From: Iodobacter fluviatilis
GTDB taxonomy: Bacteria > Pseudomonadota > Gammaproteobacteria > Burkholderiales > Chitinibacteraceae
Assembly (NCBI RefSeq): GCF_900451195.1
Contig: NZ_UGHR01000004.1
Coordinates: 186,001-250,000, forward strand
Reading direction: 5' to 3'
DNA: 64,000 bases
The position numbers and the translations under genes were made by a program. Of this stretch, positions 63,958-64,000 are shown piece after piece (positions within the stretch are counted from its first letter, which is position 1; each line of letters starts with the position of its first letter). Under the pieces are notes generated by a model. The model saw only the letters and a list, made by a program, of their open reading frames with translations. It was not told the origin of the DNA and searched no databases.

Positions 63958-64000
63958 TGATGCATGGCGATTGTATTAAGGCTGAATTAAATCGCTTAAA

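Overview
The window is bacterial chromosome of intermediate GC with a Gram-negative gene set: LptD, SurA, BtuB, TonB-type and outer-membrane beta-barrel proteins. The mix of genes (proA-nadD-rsfS, amgK-murU beside lptD-surA-pdxA-rsmA, class I PHA synthase, an FtrABCD-type iron system) fits a Betaproteobacterium, most likely Neisseriales/Chromobacteriaceae (Iodobacter-like). That placement is inferred from gene content, not from a marker gene. No insertion sequence, phage, CRISPR array, tRNA or rRNA was seen.

Region 1 (1-16,970) is an ethanolamine-utilization microcompartment locus in the long enterobacterial gene order: eutQ-T-D-M-N-E-J-G-H-A-B-C-L-K on the + strand, a strong terminator, then the AraC-type regulator eutR. 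Convergent to it is btuB, an outer-membrane cobalamin receptor whose leader is a clear cobalamin riboswitch. The parts fit together. BtuB imports B12, EutT adenosylates it, EutBC uses it to split ethanolamine, EutA reactivates EutBC, and EutE/G/D/Q process acetaldehyde inside a shell of EutM/N/L/K. eutS and eutP probably lie upstream of the window.

Region 2 (17,050-21,320, minus strand) is a glutamate/aspartate-type ABC importer with two ATPase genes. Region 3 (21,473-28,762) is outer-membrane biogenesis and housekeeping: lptD-surA-pdxA-rsmA on the minus strand, divergent from amgK-murU (cell-wall recycling). Region 4 (29,038-32,609) is an FtrABCD ferrous-iron uptake system whose middle is interrupted by a repeat-rich spacer. 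It is followed by phaC, a repeat-bearing spacer with a MITE-like element, and tkt (transketolase).

Region 5 (37,111-45,471) holds a GNAT acetyltransferase, a CHASE4-like GGDEF-EAL protein, a YkgJ-type CxxC protein, a small parvulin, an outer-membrane barrel, argS and an HD-GYP response regulator. Region 6 (45,557-56,264) is a sugar ABC importer (minus strand) divergent from an orphan glucose-type binding protein followed by an OmpR/EnvZ-type two-component pair. A CHASE-PAS-PAS-PAS protein without output domain follows. Region 7 (56,339-59,513) is rsfS, nadD, proA and a trypsin-like protease.

Region 8 (59,645-62,823) is the most interesting regulatory unit. It is an RstA/RstB two-component system followed by an acid-shock (Asr-like) secreted protein built of fourteen 16-residue repeats, with a near-perfect RstA box upstream of the repeat gene. 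The window ends with a 2[4Fe-4S] ferredoxin and a YidB-family protein. Dispersed short intergenic repeats occur in several operon gaps.
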